A stretch of 64,000 nt of DNA, from NCBI GenBank assembly GCA_963930655.1, contig OZ005605.1:17429501-17493500 (forward strand). The letters are read 5' to 3'. The stretch's first letter is position 1. Every line of letters begins with the position of its first letter. The notes beneath the pieces are model-generated. The model had not been told where the DNA came from and made no database searches. It saw only the letters and a program-made list of their open reading frames with translations. This stretch comes from Myrica gale. Its lineage: Eukaryota > Streptophyta > Magnoliopsida > Fagales > Myricaceae. The position numbers were made by a program, and so were the translations under genes. Positions 37,014 to 48,040 of this stretch are shown one piece after another.

Positions 37014-40000
37014 TGTCACGCCCCGAACACCATCCCGCAGGGACCGAGACAGCCGCGAGCATTCCCCGGGAACACTCCAGCGCTTACACTAACTCTTACA
37101 GCGGAATTTTTTTTTTCTTTTTATACACATAGAATGGCTCACTCAGGATCCACATGTTGGCTGAGATACAAGCCCAATGATCATAACTTCTCGGTATACA
37201 CATCATAATTCAGAAAAGTCTATACATTGCATCTTGTTCGCAACTTATACAAAACGTACTAGGGCAACATACTGCCACTTGATCAAAACCAGCACTCCCA
37301 AGTGCTACCTCGGAGTTCACCAACTCCGGCTCCAATCCCCAGACTTCCAGGATTTCTACATGAGATACTCCTCTGCACCCCAGTTATCTTGTGGATCTGG
37401 AATGATACGATTTACAAACTATGAGTCGAAAGACTCAGTAAGGAACAACAGTTGAAACATGAACTTTAATAAAACATAGCTTTAAAAGCATACTTACTTC
37501 AATACACTGTAGCGATAAGAGAAGAAATGCAAAACTGTAATTCATGAGTTAGTGCATAAAAAGCCATGATGCATATGCATGCTCCGTGATGCACATGCCA
37601 TGCACTAAAATCTCTTGCCACTCTTGGCCTTTTCAAATGCATTTCAAATCTCGGAATTGGCCCCAAGCCCTTGAAAATATTTCTTTCACTCTTGCTTATA
37701 AAATTGGCCCTTGGCCCTTGAAAATCATTCATTTCATACTTGTGCCACTGTTGGCCTTTTCACAACCATTTCGTATCTCTTACTTGTGGGCTCGCTCCAT
37801 TTGACCCCTGAAGTCAGGGTTGTGCGTTCCCTTCGGAACTGTCCCCGAATTCCCTTGGAGACCTTACATATGGTCGAGCTAGCCCTTGAAGTGGCTCCAG
37901 GCCTGATGGCTAGACGCGACCCTTGGAGGCGCCATACCTTCTCGAGCAACGTTCCTCGGTGTGGTTGCACATACCTCACGGACTAACCCATCCTTCACGA
38001 ACAACGTCCCTCGGTATGGGCGTCCATTCATCCATCCTTCACGAACAACGTCCCTCGGCATGGATGTCTCAGGTTCCATCCATCCATCCTTCACGAACAA
38101 CGTCCCTCGGCATGGATGTCGAACCTCACTTAACTTAGTACGTATTCAACCAAAACCTTCGTGCTTAATCATAACATAAATTCTCTTTCATTTGCATAAA
38201 ACAACTTTTCATGTTTTCTATGCAATGAACATGCCATGCCACTCTTGAAAACATCGTACTTTCATTTGCAATCAAAACGTCTCTCATGCGTTCATGCAAA
38301 TGATCATGCTATGACATGTTCGAAACATCATGCGTACTTGAAACATTCTTCATGCAATACATTTCATATGTATTAAAAACATCTTGCCATGCACAATAAA
38401 ACATGCAGTGTATCATTCCATTTTTCCAAAAGGGGTAAGATTCACTTACAATACTCCTTGCAAATTCCTTCCTGATTCTTACTTGGCTCGATGCCTACAA
38501 GAAATAGATCTCCTTCTCAATACACTGAGCATCCGATAAAATACATCGATACATTTCGGTTCTACTAAGCTATTCGAGGAAATCTATCGTGAAATCCACT
38601 AAGGAATGAATATCGATAATTATGCGCTTAACTTAATTTAACAGTATAATATAGTTGCCGGATTTCTCTTAATCCAATTTGAACTTCCTGTTCATCCCTT
38701 AACTTCGTACTTCCTGTCCGTCGGAGTATTTCCGAATAGCAACTATATTATACTTCTTTGATATCATATATATATACATATATATATATATATCACTTAA
38801 ATTCTTTTAATCGTTTAAATATTTTATTTACTCTTTTCTTTAACTAATATTCAAAACTTAGGTAATATTTTTATTGAAATAAAAATATATTTATCCATGT
38901 ACATGCCTCAATTAGGGTTAAATAATACTCATAGGTTTAGAATTAAACCTAAGTCTCTTTTTATTACACGTACTACATTAAAACCTTATATCTAACTATT
39001 AATAAATTATTCATGATTAAATCTTAATTTAGACTTTAAACCTCAAATAAAACCCGAGTAAAACTTAACTAGGGTTCCAATAATATTTAATAAAAGATCA
39101 TGGCTCTATAATATTATTCCAACTAGCCTAACTCTAATTTTCTTATCCAACACAACAATGAAAATACATAAATCATGAATTGCACATAGGGTTACCTTTT
39201 CTTACAACATTCGGCCACTACCATTTATGCACCAATTAATCACAACTTTTACTCCAAGGGTGATCCCATCCTCCATTCAACAATTTCACAACCTAGGATC
39301 TACAAATCAAAGCACCAACACAACACATCATACCCATAGCATTCGGCCAACACATGCTTTCATCCAAAAATTAGGTTTTCTTTTGTTTCCTTTAACTTAC
39401 ATGCATCTCACACTTAACATAATCATCTACCTTGCATTGGGGTCATAAAGCTTGCACATGTTATGGCCAATGTCCAGATTTAAACATATTCAAAACTATA
39501 CATGAAATCCTACATAGCTCATTTTCGGCCATACCCCAAAATGTTACCTTTTCATGCTAAAAATCATATCATGCATATCCTTTGCATTTGTGACCTAACT
39601 AGCATGCATACACTTAATCTTTTCCTCGAATAATTTCATCAACATTAGATCTATTCTTTATACACACTAACATCCATAGATCTAAACAAATAAATCAACT
39701 TCCATCAACCCAACACATCAAAACTTAGATCTAACTTCATTTAGCATACATTGTTCTTCATTTGCCTTTTTCTTTACATACAACCTTAGATCTAGGGTTT
39801 CCATGGTTAGATCTAGCATGAAATCAACCTAGGGTTCTTAAACATTCAAGATCCAACAACATCAAGACATATTATGACCTAAGCTTCAAGATCCATACAT
39901 AACCTATTCGGTCACTTATGCTATACCCAACAACATCATATTAGCCTTACCTTGTTGTTTATCCAAGCTTGAGCACCTAGAAAATAAGGTATCCTTGGTT

Positions 40001-41630
40001 AGTACTTGTGAAGCTTAAGGCAAGATCATCAATAAAGCTAAACTCACCTTCAACCTTTACCAACTCTTCCTATCCTTTCTTCCTTCAAAGATTCGGTCCA
40101 CCCTCCTTAGAAATATCCAAGCTTGATTTAAAAGGAAGTTCTATGGTGGTTAAGAGGACATGGTAAGTTTGAAGGGAAATGGTGTCAAATGGCTAGGGTT
40201 TTCAAGGAAGGATTTTTGTCTACAACAAGAGAGATTTATCTTGGCTTTTAGAATGAGATTTGGTAAGCTAGAAGAAAGTGGTTTAGGTGCAAGATGAAAT
40301 GGAACAAACCTTGACTCTTGAGTGTGAGGTTCGGCCAAGGCTTGAAAATGGGAGAGAATGGAGAGATCTTGCAATATTCGGCCAAGTGCTTGAAATGGGA
40401 GAGAGTTGAGAGAAATGAGGGGTTCGGTCATGGCATTTGCAAGAGAGTTGTGTGAGATTGAGTCTCCCAATGCAACCCTAAGGCTATGACATAGGGTTTG
40501 AGAGAGTGAATTGACATGAGAGAATTTGAAAGAGGAAGAGGGGGATGAATGGAAGTGTTGGCCGACCAAGCCTATGTCCTTTTCTCCCTCTCTCTCTTTT
40601 ATTTCTTTTCACTTCTCTCACTCTCACATCGCTTGTCTCCAAAGCTTGGCTTGCATTTGAATTCTTCTCTCTCTCCTCATGAGTTCCAACGTAAATCACT
40701 CCCTCTCTCACTTGCTTTTCTCTTCTCTTTTTACTTCCATGAGTTGTCTCATCACCTTACACCACTTACACATCTCTTACACTTCACATGGCCTTGCTTC
40801 ATGACTTTTCAAATTCATCCCCTAGCCTTTCACGTAAATGGCTTGTATTTTACTTAGTTTGGTTGCTTTTCAACCAACCTAGTTACTTCCACATTAAATG
40901 GCAACCAACTTTCAACTTAGTTTTCATTCTCACCTAACTTATCACTTCATAAGCTCTCTTGCTTATCTAATTCATTCCAATAGCTTATCACCTCATAAGC
41001 ATGTTCTCTTATCATGTGATAATGACCCTAGCATATCTCTACAATAATCACAAGGTCTTATCACTCTAAAAGTTTCCTAACTTATCATGCTTGCTTATCA
41101 CTATGATAAGCAAGTGTGCTTATCAATTAAATCATCTCTAAACTTATCACATAACTACATAACTTATCATTGAATATTCAAATGGAAATTCTATTAATAA
41201 TATAGACCACATGATAATAATACATGTCACATATAAAAGATATACAATATTTAATCCATGTATTCAAAAGAATTTCATTATTTAATCTATTAATAATTTC
41301 GGCTTATACAAGGAAATTATTAAATCATAATTCAAATTATATGGTCCATGAATCATATTAAGTAAATGAAAAATATCAATTTGTAAAAGAGAAACTTACT
41401 TGAAATTTCGGCTCCTAATATAAATATAATTTATACTTGCATACAATGGCATTAAAATTATTTAAAGAGATTTTATGAAATAAAATCCCATTTTAATCGA
41501 AATTCCATAACATAAAGATTAGGCCATACATTGGACAAAAACATAGCCCCATGAAGAAATAAAAGCTATTACATTGGAAATAAAAGATAATACGTAAGAA
41601 ATTACGTAGGAGAAAAATCGGGGTCTCACA
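37014..41630 (-). mobile_element. 4.6-kb solo LTR (gypsy-like) with GGTAC target duplication
   Basis: Read on the minus strand it starts TGTGAGACCCCGATTTTTCT and ends GGTGTTCGGGGCGTGACA. These are TG...CA ends of the kind seen in large plant Ty3/gypsy LTRs. It is flanked by perfect 5-bp duplications GGTAC (37009-37013 and 41631-41635). No gag-pol, primer-binding site or second LTR is visible inside, so it is best read as a solo LTR, although a non-coding element is possible. Open frames inside, such as those near 40.2-40.8 kb, have no recognised similarity. Confidence 0.78.
37938..38125. repeat. Irregular minisatellite inside the solo LTR
   Basis: Four diverged units of about 45-51 bp, built on CCTTCACGAACAACGTCCCT followed by CGGCATGGATGTC. 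The core starts at about 37992, 38037 and 38088, with a weaker first unit near 37938. Confidence 0.75.
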
Positions 41631-41707
41631 GGTACCGCCGCTAAAGGTAACGCCTTTTAGCGGCGTTTTTTGCAAACCGCCGCTATAGATCTGTTTTTTT
41701 TGTAGTG

Positions 41708-42310
41708 ACGGAGGAGTTGAGGGCAAAATTAATCTGGTAGAAAAAGAAGATAGGGTTGAAGGACTATATTACTAGCAGTGGAATGATACAGATATATATA
41801 TGAGTAAGACAAGAAGACAATCTGGAGAGGATGTCTGGATTTTGTGAAGCCATATTAGCGATAGCATATACCAAAAGTTTTAAACTCCAAATATTTTGGC
41901 AGCCAAACCCACAATCTTGTCCTTTGGTTTTCCATGTTTTATTAATTAGTCATTGAATTTAAAAATTCAAATTTCAATCATTAAATTTATAACCTCTTTA
42001 AAATTTGTTCCCTATTACTAAACTTTTGTAAGCCTTTCTAAAATTTAAATTGATTGGGATGAAATCCAACAAGAATATAGTTTAGGGGTGTGATTTTGAA
42101 ACGAGTGGTAGTTTAGGGGTAAAACAAATAGTGAAGTTCATGGGAAATTATTGTAATTTGCCGCATTCACGTGTAACGCACGTGGACGAATTCCGTTCAA
42201 ATTGATGTCCCAAATCGGTTCAGAGATGGAGCAGCAACAAGAACATAGTTTAGAGGGGTAAATGAGAATATGATTATAGTTCGTGAATGATTATTGTAAT
42301 TTGTCGTTTT
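41708..42310. other. S2 fragment and AT-rich spacer
   Basis: The first 170 bases match S2 (compare 16505-16660: block GGTTGAAGGACTA and GTCTGG). The rest is AT-rich with no recognised gene. Confidence 0.5.
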
Positions 42311-42314
42311 TTAA

Positions 42315-42600
42315 GGGAAAAAGTCTTTTAAACCCTCTAACTACCAATGTAATTTCAAATAGAGGTATGAACTACTAATCTTGACACATTTAGCCCTCTA
42401 ACTTCCACAATTAATCAAATTGCGCCCTGAAATACAATCTTAGGGTCAAAATCGTGCCACGTGGCTCATTCAAAACACATGTGGCACGAGTTTGATCGTT
42501 GGATCTTTTTTTAAGGGTGCAAATTGATGAAATTTGGTAGTTTGAGGGCTCAATGTGTCATAGGTGATAGTTAGAATATTCAAAGTGATGTTTTCCTTTA
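42315..42600. mobile_element. Fold-back MITE-like element
   Basis: The left arm (AAAGTCTTTTAAACCCTCTA and TTGACACATTTAGCCCTCTA) is an imperfect inverted match to the right arm, which reads TGACACATTGAGCCCTCAAA on the opposite strand. The centre is a short spacer with CACGTGG-type sequence. It is non-coding. Target duplications were not identified. Confidence 0.5.
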
Positions 42601-43151
42601 TTTTTTAATTAAGGAGAGTTTATGAATCCTTTCATTCGAATCAATTTTCAACAAATGACTTTTGATAAGAGAGATTTTATAAACCGTCACCTAAAGTAAG
42701 AAGTACTAAATGGTTACTTAAATCAAGATGATTTAAATAGTCTTTTCTGAGTACAAAATTAATTAAAATTCTACACAAATCATTACATGATGTTACTTTT
42801 AAATTAATTTTCGAGTATTTGAATAATATATACATCCTTTTATTGGAAGCTATGAAAAAAAAATTCTGCCTTTGGAGCCATCACTGGTCATGACCCCTCA
42901 AAAAATCATATAAAAGAGCCATCCACCAATAGGTACATATTAGAAGGGCATATAAAGAGAATCTTCTCTACTCCCTCGGGATGCTAATAGCAAATGCTTT
43001 ATACCTAATTGTCTCATTTTTAAGTCTCAAGTTTTTGCTCAAGTGATGGTTCGAACGCGTGATGTGCACTTAACCCACTCTCAAAGAGCTCCCACCGCCA
43101 CTTGAGCCTACTCATTTGAGTACTCGAGGAAGGTTTCTCTCACATCTTACC
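42601..43151. repeat. Dispersed repeat shared with 12.5-12.95 kb
   Basis: Non-coding. 42720-43000 matches the sequence around the SINE at 12.8 kb and gives the empty site for that SINE. From about 43127 the S1 left block begins. Confidence 0.6.
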
Positions 43152-43159
43152 ATTTTCTT

Positions 43160-43689
43160 TAGGGCTGCACAACCGGAATGCGGTCCGGTTTTTCGGACCG
43201 CATTGCGGTCCTTAAATAATATAGGACCGGACCCGACCACTTATAAGTGGTCCGGTCCGGTCCGGTTTCACTAAATGCGGTCCGGTCCGGACCACTTAAG
43301 TGGTCCGGACCGGTTTTATTTTTTTTTTTAATTTTTTTCAATTTTTTTAATTTTTTAAAATTTTTTCAAAATTTTTTTAGGTTAATTTCAAATGGGAAGT
43401 GTATATAAAAATGTTAAGTTTTAGTTTAGATAAAAATTAAACGTTTTATGTTTATAATTTGTATTAAAAATATAAAAAAATATATTTTTTTTATTTTTTT
43501 AATAAATGCGGTCCGGTCCGGTCCGGACCGCATTTATTATTAAAGAGGACCGGACCAGACCGGATAACCGGATTTATCCGGTCCGGTCCGGACCGGACCG
43601 CATTTTAAGAAAAAGGACTGGACCGGACCGGAAATCCGGTCCGGTTTTCCGGTCCGATCCGGTCTGCGGTCCGGTTCTGTTCACCCCTA
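43160..43689. mobile_element. hAT-type MITE rich in GGTCCGGTCC repeats
   Basis: Ends are TAGGGCTGCACAACCGGA and, inverted, TAGGGGTGAACAGAACCGGA. Perfect 8-bp target duplications ATTTTCTT lie at 43152-43159 and 43690-43697. The paralogous S1 sequence at about 19884 (ACCATTTTCTTAGTGTC) is the empty site. Both ends carry many copies of GGTCCGGTCC and its complement that could fold back on themselves, around an AT-rich middle. It is non-coding; the short frames through the repeat are artefacts. Confidence 0.9.
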
Positions 43690-44011
43690 ATTTTCTTATT
43701 GTCAAAAAAGAGAAACCATTTTCATAAGAAATATCTACATCTAATTTGATTCCCCATTTGGGCTCTTGAACTCCAATAATCTACAAGACATGTTATTTCT
43801 TCCACTCGGGTCGATTTTGGCGAGCTCAAACATGTGTCACTGTCGGGTCGGAATGGAGCAACCGGGTATGTGACCATATGGACCCAACCCATCCCATGTA
43901 CAGCTCTACCAGCCCAAAAAGAACAAAGAAGCAAATTGTAAATAGAAATTGATCTTGTTGGACATGAAAAGAAATAAAGATACACTCTAGCTTCAAAGTA
44001 ATAAAAAGAAA

Positions 44012-44396
44012 GGATAAATACACTTTGCCCCTTCTCTTTGGAGTCATTTACACTTTGCACCCCGATGTTTTATTTTTGATACATTGGACTCATTATCTTT
44101 CACATTTTTGTAATCTGAACTCCGTACCCGATTTGACCGTCTAAATTGACGGATTTCGTCAACACGTGAACCGGTTGATCGCTACAAAGGTAACGTGAGA
44201 GGCATGACGAGCCGGTTGACTGCTTCATATAGTGGTCGGCCGGTGCATGTGTTGACGAAATCCTTCAATTTAGACAGTAAATTGGGTACGAGGTCCACAT
44301 TGTAAAAATGTGGAAGATAATGGGTCCAATGTATCAAAAATAAAATATTGTGGTGCAAAGTATAAATGACCCCAAAGACAAAATGTATTTATCTCT
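44012..44396. mobile_element. Fold-back MITE, about 160-bp inverted arms, 9-bp target duplication
   Basis: The left arm from GATAAATACACTTTGCCCC to the central GTTGACGAAATC-type sequence is repeated inverted in the right arm with about 80-85% match by eye. Flanks are AAAAAGAAA on both sides (44003-44011, 44397-44405). The third S1 copy at about 63910 keeps the uninterrupted site. A 9-bp duplication points to the Mutator superfamily. It is non-coding. Confidence 0.88.
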
Positions 44397-44499
44397 AAAA
44401 AGAAATACCTATGTGATTACCTTCGTCAACCAAAAAATAATTAAAAAAAGACAGCTATCATTTTTCATTGCTGATATATATATACTATCCATGGTAGTA

Positions 44500-45050
44500 A
44501 CGGTGGTTGCTTCGCCTCTCTAACAAAATGACGCCATCTGGGATACTCATCACCTCTAAATGACTTCTTTAATCTCCGCCCCGGAACTTGGCTCGAAATT
44601 ACTCGTAGGCTGGTAAGCCGGAAACGGCGAAAACCTTGAATTTCTTCGTAGCAGAAAATAACGTGTAAGTTTGTGGTTTAAACCGTTCGCGCTGAAATCA
44701 CAAAATGATCGTCTTTTCTATACTAAAGTTTCCAATGCAAAAAGCTAGCGGAACTGCTTCGCTTTTGCAGTTCAGCTGTTTGAAACAATTCCTCTTCAGC
44801 GTCTAAGACTTACGTGTCTCATGTATTTTGGCTTGTGATTGTGATTGTGAATGTTTTTTTTTTTGCAGAATAAACTCCTATTCCGAATTTCTGATGTCGT
44901 GATGGATAAAGCTGACTTTCAAAGTTTTCTGAAGGTTTATCCCCCTGTAGACTTCTGTTGTGTCTATGGTTCAGCTCTTCATCCAAACAATCTTGGCAAG
45001 GTTTTAATTTGTTCTTGCCTTATTACTTACTTTTGCTCTTCCTAAATGCA
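44500..45050 (+). pseudogene. TAM41/Mmp37-like 5' fragment, copy 2
   Basis: The better preserved of the two TAM41-like fragments. The exon 44869-45000 has a good acceptor (TTTTGCAG) and donor (AAG|GTTTTA). Its ATG at 44902 opens 33 codons, MDKADFQSFLKVYPPVDFCC then VYGSALHPNNLGK. The Gly-Ser pair matches the nucleotidyltransferase motif of TAM41, which makes CDP-diacylglycerol in mitochondria. No further TAM41 exon follows; about 110 bp later the sequence becomes HDHD3-like intron. The exon is open, so this is a truncated gene start rather than a frameshifted copy. The leader sequence (44.5-44.7 kb) matches copy 1. Confidence 0.72.
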
Positions 45051-45114
45051 AGAATTTTTTTATTCGTTCTTTTTCGTATTTCTTGCTTTGAACTAATGAA
45101 TTCTTGCACTCTAG

Positions 45115-46640
45115 TTGGGGACAGTAGATAATGGTAATTAGATATTGAAACTTAAAATGACAACAGAACATAGTTTCTTTTCTGTAATGGGGTAAGATGG
45201 TTCAATCCCTCTACTCAATTCAATAACTTTCTGAAGACACAGATTGTAACTATATCATTGGCGTTAAAATCGCTATCACTTAAGTTGCATTCTGTAACAA
45301 TCCCACATTGGTTAGGAAATTATATATATGGCTTTATAGTGGGCTCTTGTGCTACCCCGCCGCCGCGCCTACGGAGTGGCCGGCCATGGATCCGGTGGGA
45401 CGGGCACGGCCCCAGCCCGGTGAATAGAAGCCCCATGGTGTTCGACCAACGCGGGCGTTGGTCTTAAAAAGGGTGGGGGTATGTAACAATCCCACATTGG
45501 TGAGGAAATTATATATATGGCTTTATATAAGCTTGGAGGCACCTCCACTTGGCAAGCCGGTTTTCCAAGTGTGAATCTCCAAGCTTATGTGGGTCCATTA
45601 CACATTCTTATGAAGAGAATAAGAGAGAGATCAGAAGATGCTCATTTTGGAGGAAGGAATTGATAAAAAAGAAATTTAATGCCATTGAAAGCAGAGTTCA
45701 CCTAAAGTATAGAACAACTTGTTTTTCTCGTCTATAACACTTGCAACGAGAGAATGCCATTAGTTACAGCATAATTGGTGATGAAGTTTAGTAATACTTC
45801 CTTAGCCCATATTATAACCCACCATGCAACTTTATTCTTTTCCTTCAAAAGTGGAAAATGAATAAGAAGATAGGAAAGGGAATCATTTTATTTTAAATTG
45901 ACTTCTTAAAATGTGAGAGGCTTTGATCAGCAAAATACACAGATTCAATACATCCTCAAAGAAGTAGGAAGTGAAGAAGTTAACATGCAAAGCTTGGTTA
46001 GGTTAAGAAATCAGGAGCTCTAGCAAGTATTACAAAATGGAACTGAAACCGCAAGTTAGAACTGGTTGCTGAAGTCAAACGGATTAGTCGACACTCCATG
46101 TCGATGCGTCCTGTTAGGACCATTGTTAAGGAACAGAAATGTTGTCTCAGTAAGTGTGCAGTCTCCTTTTCCTCCTGCTATATCTTTACATTCACGGTCA
46201 TTCAGCTACTATGTTAGAACGGTCTTTGATAATAATGTCCTAAAAACTAAAAGAACGGGGACAATTAAAATTTTTGAAAGAAAATGGATGTTTACCAGGA
46301 TCCTATGATTGAGGGACAAGCCCCCTGGCCTCCTACATAATGTTCCACTGATGGTTAGCTGCTTAAAATAAAACGAAAACAGAAAGTTTCTCTAGCATTT
46401 TCACTGAATTACTTGGATTTTTGCTTATAATAATGCTACTACCTAAATGGTTAAATTGCATAAATGCAGGGGTTCTTGAAACTGCTGAAGGTGTTGGTTG
46501 ATCCACATAATTGCTCGGCCTTTATACTGTATGCAGTAATTGCTACACTGACAGTTCTTTGAAAAGGATGTGATTCTTAGTAATGCGGAGTACCGATATC
46601 AGGATGTGACTCTGCCAGCCTTGAACCTGAACCCGGTAAA
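45115..46640 (+). pseudogene. HDHD3-like pseudogene, copy 5 (intron and exon 2 tail)
   Basis: 5' intron blocks fused to the TAM41-like fragment, interrupted by a TRIM. The end of the intron runs, just after GACAGTTC, directly into the last part of exon 2 (NAEYRYQDVTLPALNLNP, about 46568-46635). All of exon 1 and most of exon 2 are therefore deleted, and exon 3 is also missing. It shares the 3' break with copy 3. Confidence 0.82.
45293..45602. mobile_element. TRIM retrotransposon with CATTC target duplication
   Basis: A 310-bp LTR element. The right LTR is 45482-45602 (TGTAACAATCCCACATTGGT to TCCATTACA). The left LTR starts identically at 45293 but has lost its middle. A purine-rich tract (AAAAAGGGTGGGGGTA) precedes the right LTR. 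The short GC-rich interior has no coding capacity. It is flanked by CATTC at 45288-45292 and 45603-45607. The related HDHD3-like intron at about 23.99 kb shows the empty site. No clear primer-binding site was found. Confidence 0.82.
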
Positions 46641-48035
46641 CAAATAACTCTGTTATGGGATTCTGGTAATTCTTATTTAGTCTATCCTAGCTTTTCTTAG
46701 TTAAAATAAGAGACTAATTGAATATAGCGTTGGTATGAAAATCTACTGACTGATATCATTGTTATTTTCTGCACATTTAGGTGTACACAGACATGTCGAA
46801 GATCTCTATGAATCTCTATTGTTCTAAGTATTGACAATGTCAGTTGTTTTGAAAGTCATGCGCAAATGTCAGAGCTTGTGTACAAGAAATTTAACTTGGT
46901 ACGTACGTAAACTCCAAATCATATATATAAACTAAGGCATTTTGGATTTATTGACAATATACTATATAGCTATTTAGATGTGCTATCCATAAAAATTCTT
47001 GTACAAGAGATGATATGGTGCCTCGTTTTCTTGGTGTATTTGTGAAATAGTCAGTTCTTTATAGAGGGTTATGATTAACTGATCATAACTGGAAAAAAGT
47101 GCTACCTGTATCATGTGATTCACATATTTTTACCACATGGAAAGTTCAATGTAAAGTTGATAAATTTTATTAATAGACCAAAAGTGCTAGGGCTAGGTTT
47201 ATGAAACTTCAAACTTAGTCACCACTTCAAAACACTGAGGATGGTTTTGTGCCTGACTAGATATACTTAATTGGCCAGGTTTATATATATCTTGATCCTT
47301 CGATTGTTTTTTCTGGAGAAAATTACAGGAAAACAATCATACCTACAAGATAATAAAGAAACATCACTACAAAGAGTAATGATGGGCTAATGAAATGAGA
47401 GAAAAGAGAAAAGAAATGGGTTAAAATTAACCAGACGAACCTTCTCTACTTTTCTCCAGATTTTATAAACATGGTAATTCTTATCAATTTTACTCGACAG
47501 AGATTGAAGTTCCAGATGCTCCAATATCTGCTTGGATTATTCTATACATATGCAAATTGAAAAAACAGTACTACCCAGCCCATAAGCATGGTGTGGAAAT
47601 AGAGGCATTCCAGCGTGACTTTACAAGAGGAGGCACGTATGTCTAAGGCCTTCGGAGTTTCAATAAACTACTTCATCAGAGTTCAAACCATAAACCGTAT
47701 AAATGGACACAGAGAAGTTTGAAACCCGCAAACGTAAGATTGTCTAATAGACTTCAAAAACTAAAGAAGAAAGTGTCCAAGAGTCCAAAGACATTTTGCT
47801 GGATATAGCAGAATATTAAAAAAGAACTTGCAACAAGAAAACTAAGTAGTGTAAAGAGTTGGTGTTCTTATAATGAATCGCGTAGAGTGTATAGGTTTTT
47901 CTTGATTTGGAGGTTGATCAACTTGAGTGGGCGAGAGAGAGAGAGAGGGGGAGAGAAGCAGTGAGTGGGTGAGAGAGAGAAGTAGAGACGAAGGTTGTGC
48001 AGCGGGAAAACGCCGGGGGAGAGAAAGCTGGAAAC
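46641..48035. other. Non-coding flank; first 690 bp shared with copy 3
   Basis: 46641-47320 repeats the region after copy 3 (25790-25935 and 26140-26570). The remainder is AT-rich. A purine-rich GAGA tract is at about 47930-47980. No gene is supported. Confidence 0.5.
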
Positions 48036-48040
48036 ATTGT

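Larger units (their letters stand above)
36091..41707. mobile_element. Non-autonomous CACTA-like element, split by an LTR
   Basis: On the minus strand the right end reads CACTACAAAAAAAACAGATC, followed by subterminal repeats around GCGGCGGTTTGCAAAAAACG. The left end at 36091 reads CACAATAAAAAAAACACC. Subterminal GCGG/CCGC repeats also lie at 36890-37008. Without the inserted LTR the element is about 1 kb and non-coding, with an AT-rich interior. The 3-bp flanks (GGT and ACG) do not match, and the two flanks come from different parts of S2, so the locus was rearranged or the left border is misjudged. Confidence 0.6.

Noticed and set aside
40150-40857. ORFs of 75-139 codons on both strands
   Set aside because: They lie inside the solo LTR, overlap each other, are low-complexity and match no domain.
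43159-43727. ORFs rich in Gly-Pro-Asp-Arg repeats on both strands
   Set aside because: They are translations of the GGTCCGGTCC repeats in a hAT MITE, not a protein.
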